Shown here piece after piece: positions 22,064 through 24,200 of a stretch of 24,200 nt of DNA. Positions within the stretch are counted from its first letter, which is position 1. Each line of letters opens with the position of its first letter. The position numbers and the translations under genes were made by a program. The DNA comes from Diplocarpon mali (taxonomy: Eukaryota > Ascomycota > Leotiomycetes > Helotiales > Drepanopezizaceae). The DNA is taken from positions 1 to 24,200 of the forward strand of contig JAENRP010000496.1 of NCBI GenBank assembly GCA_024741835.1, in the 5' to 3' direction. The notes under the pieces were generated by a model. It saw nothing but the letters and a program-made list of their open reading frames with translations, made no database searches and was not told the DNA's origin.

Positions 22064-22379
22064 GGACCAAGGACTTGGAGTCTTCTATCTGCCGGGCGTC
22101 GGAGCCATCCTGCTCCTGACTTTTCTTCTCTGTCTTGGTATCATGTTTGGCCGTCTCTCATGCATATAGTTTGATTCCAAACCGTTAGCTCGGATGAAAT
22201 ACAGGCGGAGAGCTCGTCGAAACTATAAAGAATGGAGCTGTTTCAAACACGGGATACTCCCACCTTGGAGCACGGGGCACATGACGCTTTACGCACACGA
22301 CTCGGGATGGAGCTGGAGAGCTTCCGATCGCGTCCCCATCGTCCTGTCTAGCGGCAGCTTCCCTCGTCACTGGTCCCAG

Positions 22380-22386
22380 TATATAT
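22380..22386 (+). promoter_or_regulatory. TATA box of the ABM-like gene
   Basis: TATATAT lies about 100 bases upstream of the ATG at 22485. It is followed by a pyrimidine- and A/C-rich leader with CACACCAACCACACCAACCC, typical of well-expressed fungal genes. The start site is probably near 22410. Confidence 0.6.
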
Positions 22387-22484
22387 AGACCTGATCCCCC
22401 CCCCTCGTGAATCTGCATAACCCCTCCATCACACTCCAACCACACCAACCACACCAACCCAAGTCACCCTCGAATCTTCCCAAA

Positions 22485-23203
22485 ATGCCTTACCTCACCA
22501 CCATCATCCCATCCGTCTCCGCCGCTGACAAGGACTCGTTCCTGGCTGCGTGGCCCACGATTGCCAGCACCCTGAAGGCTCAATCAACTGTTCTCGGCGT
22601 ATCGGGAGGACCCATCGTTGCGGAGGACGGCGCACCAGTCACCGAGTTCAAGTTCCTGCAGACCATCGGTACGGACCCCCCTTGATCCCCCATACACGTC
22701 GGGCCCATCTAACCTCGACCCAGCCTTCGCCACCCTGGAGGACCAGAAGGCTTTCGAGGAGTCCGACGTCGCGAAGGAGGGCAAGAAGAAGTACGATGAG
22801 AAGGCCACCGGCCCCCCCCAGCACGCCACCTTTGAGGTCCCCGACTTCCCCAAAGACCACAAGCCCGCCGCCTACACCCAGATCTCGCGGATGACCATCA
22901 CCGACGAGAGCAAGGGCCCGGAGATCAAGAAGGCGTGGGAGGAGCTCACCACCATCCTCGGCAAGCCAACCTGGGGAGGCAAGGCCGTCGGGGCGCCCGT
23001 TGGAATCGCGCTCGTCAGTTGGGACAGCTTGGAGGTATGCTCCGCCCGCGCCCTGATGCCGGTGGGATGAGAATGCCCGAGACTGACAACTCCCCCTCTA
23101 GGAGGCCGGTGCCGCCTACAAGGGCCCAGCGAAGGCGGCCTGGGACCACTACCACACGTTCGGTGAAACCAAGGACATGATTGTCAAGTTGGAGGTCGCA
23201 TAG
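22485..23203 (+). CDS. ABM-like dimeric alpha/beta-barrel protein, 3 exons, 198 aa
   Basis: Exons: 22485-22668, 22724-23034 and 23102-23203. The introns are 55 bp (GTACGG..CTAAC..CAG) and 67 bp (GTATGC..CTGAC..TAG), and both joins keep frame. The protein begins MPYLTTIIPSVSAADKDSFL and ends DMIVKLEVA. It appears to be built of two halves, about residues 1-100 and 101-198. Each has a beta-strand start (LTTIIPSV; YTQISRMTI) and a helix-rich segment, then strand-plus-loop elements: FATLEDQKAFEESDVAKEG in the first half, ALVSWDSLEEAGAAY in the second. This resembles the antibiotic biosynthesis monooxygenase (ABM) or related ferredoxin-like dimeric barrel folds, often found as small cytosolic enzymes or accessory proteins. 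No signal peptide is seen. The fold assignment is moderate, substrate unknown, and no clustered biosynthetic gene is in the window. An EthD-like or stress-related barrel is an alternative. Confidence 0.82.
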
Positions 23204-23816
23204 ATGCCTGTCAGGAACACAGAACCGACAGATGCCGTCTTCCCGCCGCCGCGGGTAGTTGTCCGGATAGCCAGAAAGAAATCAATTGATGACCCCCGAT
23301 CTTGACCGCGTCGCTCCACATGGTGATTTACGTAACCTCCTAACCAGCAGCACGTAGAGACGAGGCCAAGCCCGCCGCTCGACCGGGCTACGAATCATGT
23401 CTTGAAGTACGGCCCTCTCGTCGATTATGTCGGATCAAGACGACCACAGAGCCAGCCAGATACAGCGCGGACATATCGTCTAGTTCCCTCGCGAGCAGGA
23501 ATCAAACTCGCAGAACAGCAATCCTACCCCCACCCGGGGGGCTCGAGGATGCGACTCCGACACATCCTGCGCTCGCCAAAGCCCGCCCTTCGCCGCGATC
23601 CGCGCCGTTCGCCAGCCCCGACTCTCGCGACGGCGCGGCTGGTGACGACGTCGATCTCACGAAGAGGCCCTGGCGATCCCGTGCGCCGCCGACTCGCCCC
23701 GCGGTGGGGAGCACGGAACCCACATTATTAGCTCCGATCGACTCGCGGGTTCTGATCAGCCACGTGCCGGGAGCAGGTATCGCGTATCCCTTGGTGGTTA
23801 GCACCGAGGTGTTGTC
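23204..23816. other. Downstream stretch, no gene seen
   Basis: After the stop codon of the ABM-like gene there is presumably a 3' UTR. The GC-rich sequence that follows has open frames at 23402-23731 (plus) and 23502-23933 (minus) that overlap and lack domains; the minus frame reads through the G-rich repeat as Pro/Ser. I find no RNA gene. Confidence 0.4.
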
Positions 23817-23864
23817 GAGGGGGGAGTGGGAGGAGGGGGGAGTGGGAGGAGGGGGGAGTGGGAG
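23817..23864. repeat. G-rich tandem repeat, 3 x 16 bp
   Basis: There are three perfect copies of GAGGGGGGAGTGGGAG, followed by a further purine-only tail to about 23881. The plus strand has many runs of three to six G and so could form G-quadruplex or triplex structures. Confidence 0.9.
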
Positions 23865-24015
23865 AGAGAGGGAGAGGGAAACCTCAGAGACATTCTCTGC
23901 CAGCCGTGGGCGGAAAACAAGCCGGCTGTGCATAAGCTAGACTCTGGGGATGGACCCTCGCGTGGTTTGATATTATGCTGCTTGTGTGAGTTCAGACTTG
24001 GGTGAATAAATAGAT

Positions 24016-24058
<43 letters not shown>

Positions 24059-24200
24059 GGATGGATAAATTAATTAATTATAAACAGATAAACAAACAAA
24101 TAAACAAATAAACAAATAAATAAACCAATAGACAATCAAATAGACAAATAGACAAATATATAAGTAAACAAGTAAACAAGTACATAAATAAATACATAAA
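24016..24200. repeat. Compound tetranucleotide microsatellite, runs off the window
   Basis: Ten GATA units (24016-24055) are followed by GATG units, then ATTA-like units. A long decayed series of AACA, AATA and ATAG tetramers then reaches the last base of the window. The four-base periodicity is kept throughout, which suggests one old array with successive motif changes. Its right end is not visible. Confidence 0.9.

Noticed and set aside
23480..23560. Possible minus-strand tRNA suggested by AGTTTGATTCC near 23500
   Set aside because: No A box at suitable distance, and the acceptor and anticodon stems cannot be formed.
1..24200. CRISPR array, bacterial operons or phage elements
   Set aside because: Genes have introns and fungal family signatures; tandem repeats lack the regular spacer structure of CRISPR.

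Overview
The window looks like nuclear DNA of a filamentous ascomycete (Pezizomycotina, probably Sordariomycetes). This rests on three things. The genes have short introns (49-85 bp) with GT..AG ends and CTAAC-like branch sites. The gene families are typical of moulds. A long AT-rich block carries the CpA-to-TpA decay expected of repeat-induced point mutation (RIP). Organism identity is inference; no marker gene is present.

Layout. 1-1640: moderate-GC DNA with no convincing gene, some coding-like fragments and one copy of a dispersed repeat. 1694-3560 (minus): a four-exon, 560-residue secreted type-B carboxylesterase/lipase whose nucleophile elbow reads GESVV instead of GESAG. 3707-3799: three tandem 31-bp units upstream of that gene. 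About 3800-14000: a 10-kb AT-rich, gene-poor block. It holds a decayed second copy of the dispersed repeat (5990-6440), a broken pepsin-like aspartic protease relic (8690-10009, minus), a perfect 12-bp hairpin (10067-10097), a 404-bp MITE-like element (10642-11045) and a weak tRNA-like stretch (11905-11986).

14188-17242 (plus): a three-exon gene for a 976-residue low-complexity protein that I do not recognise. Its likely true start lies in a short first exon that simple ORF calling misses. 17243-22370 has no convincing gene. It contains a (TA)12 microsatellite, an inverted 249-bp internal-deletion copy of the same MITE (18909-19157), a minisatellite of alternating 65- and 56-bp units (21516-21766) and an orphan TATA box. 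22485-23203 (plus): a three-exon, 198-residue protein with two halves resembling the ABM dimeric alpha/beta-barrel fold, preceded by a clear TATA box. The right edge is repeat-rich: a G-rich 3 x 16 bp array and a compound GATA-type microsatellite that runs off the window.

The three intact genes do not obviously form one pathway or cluster. The most informative features are the paired MITE copies, which show RIP and a microhomology deletion directly, the altered catalytic motif of the esterase, and the clear relic of an aspartic protease in the AT-rich block.
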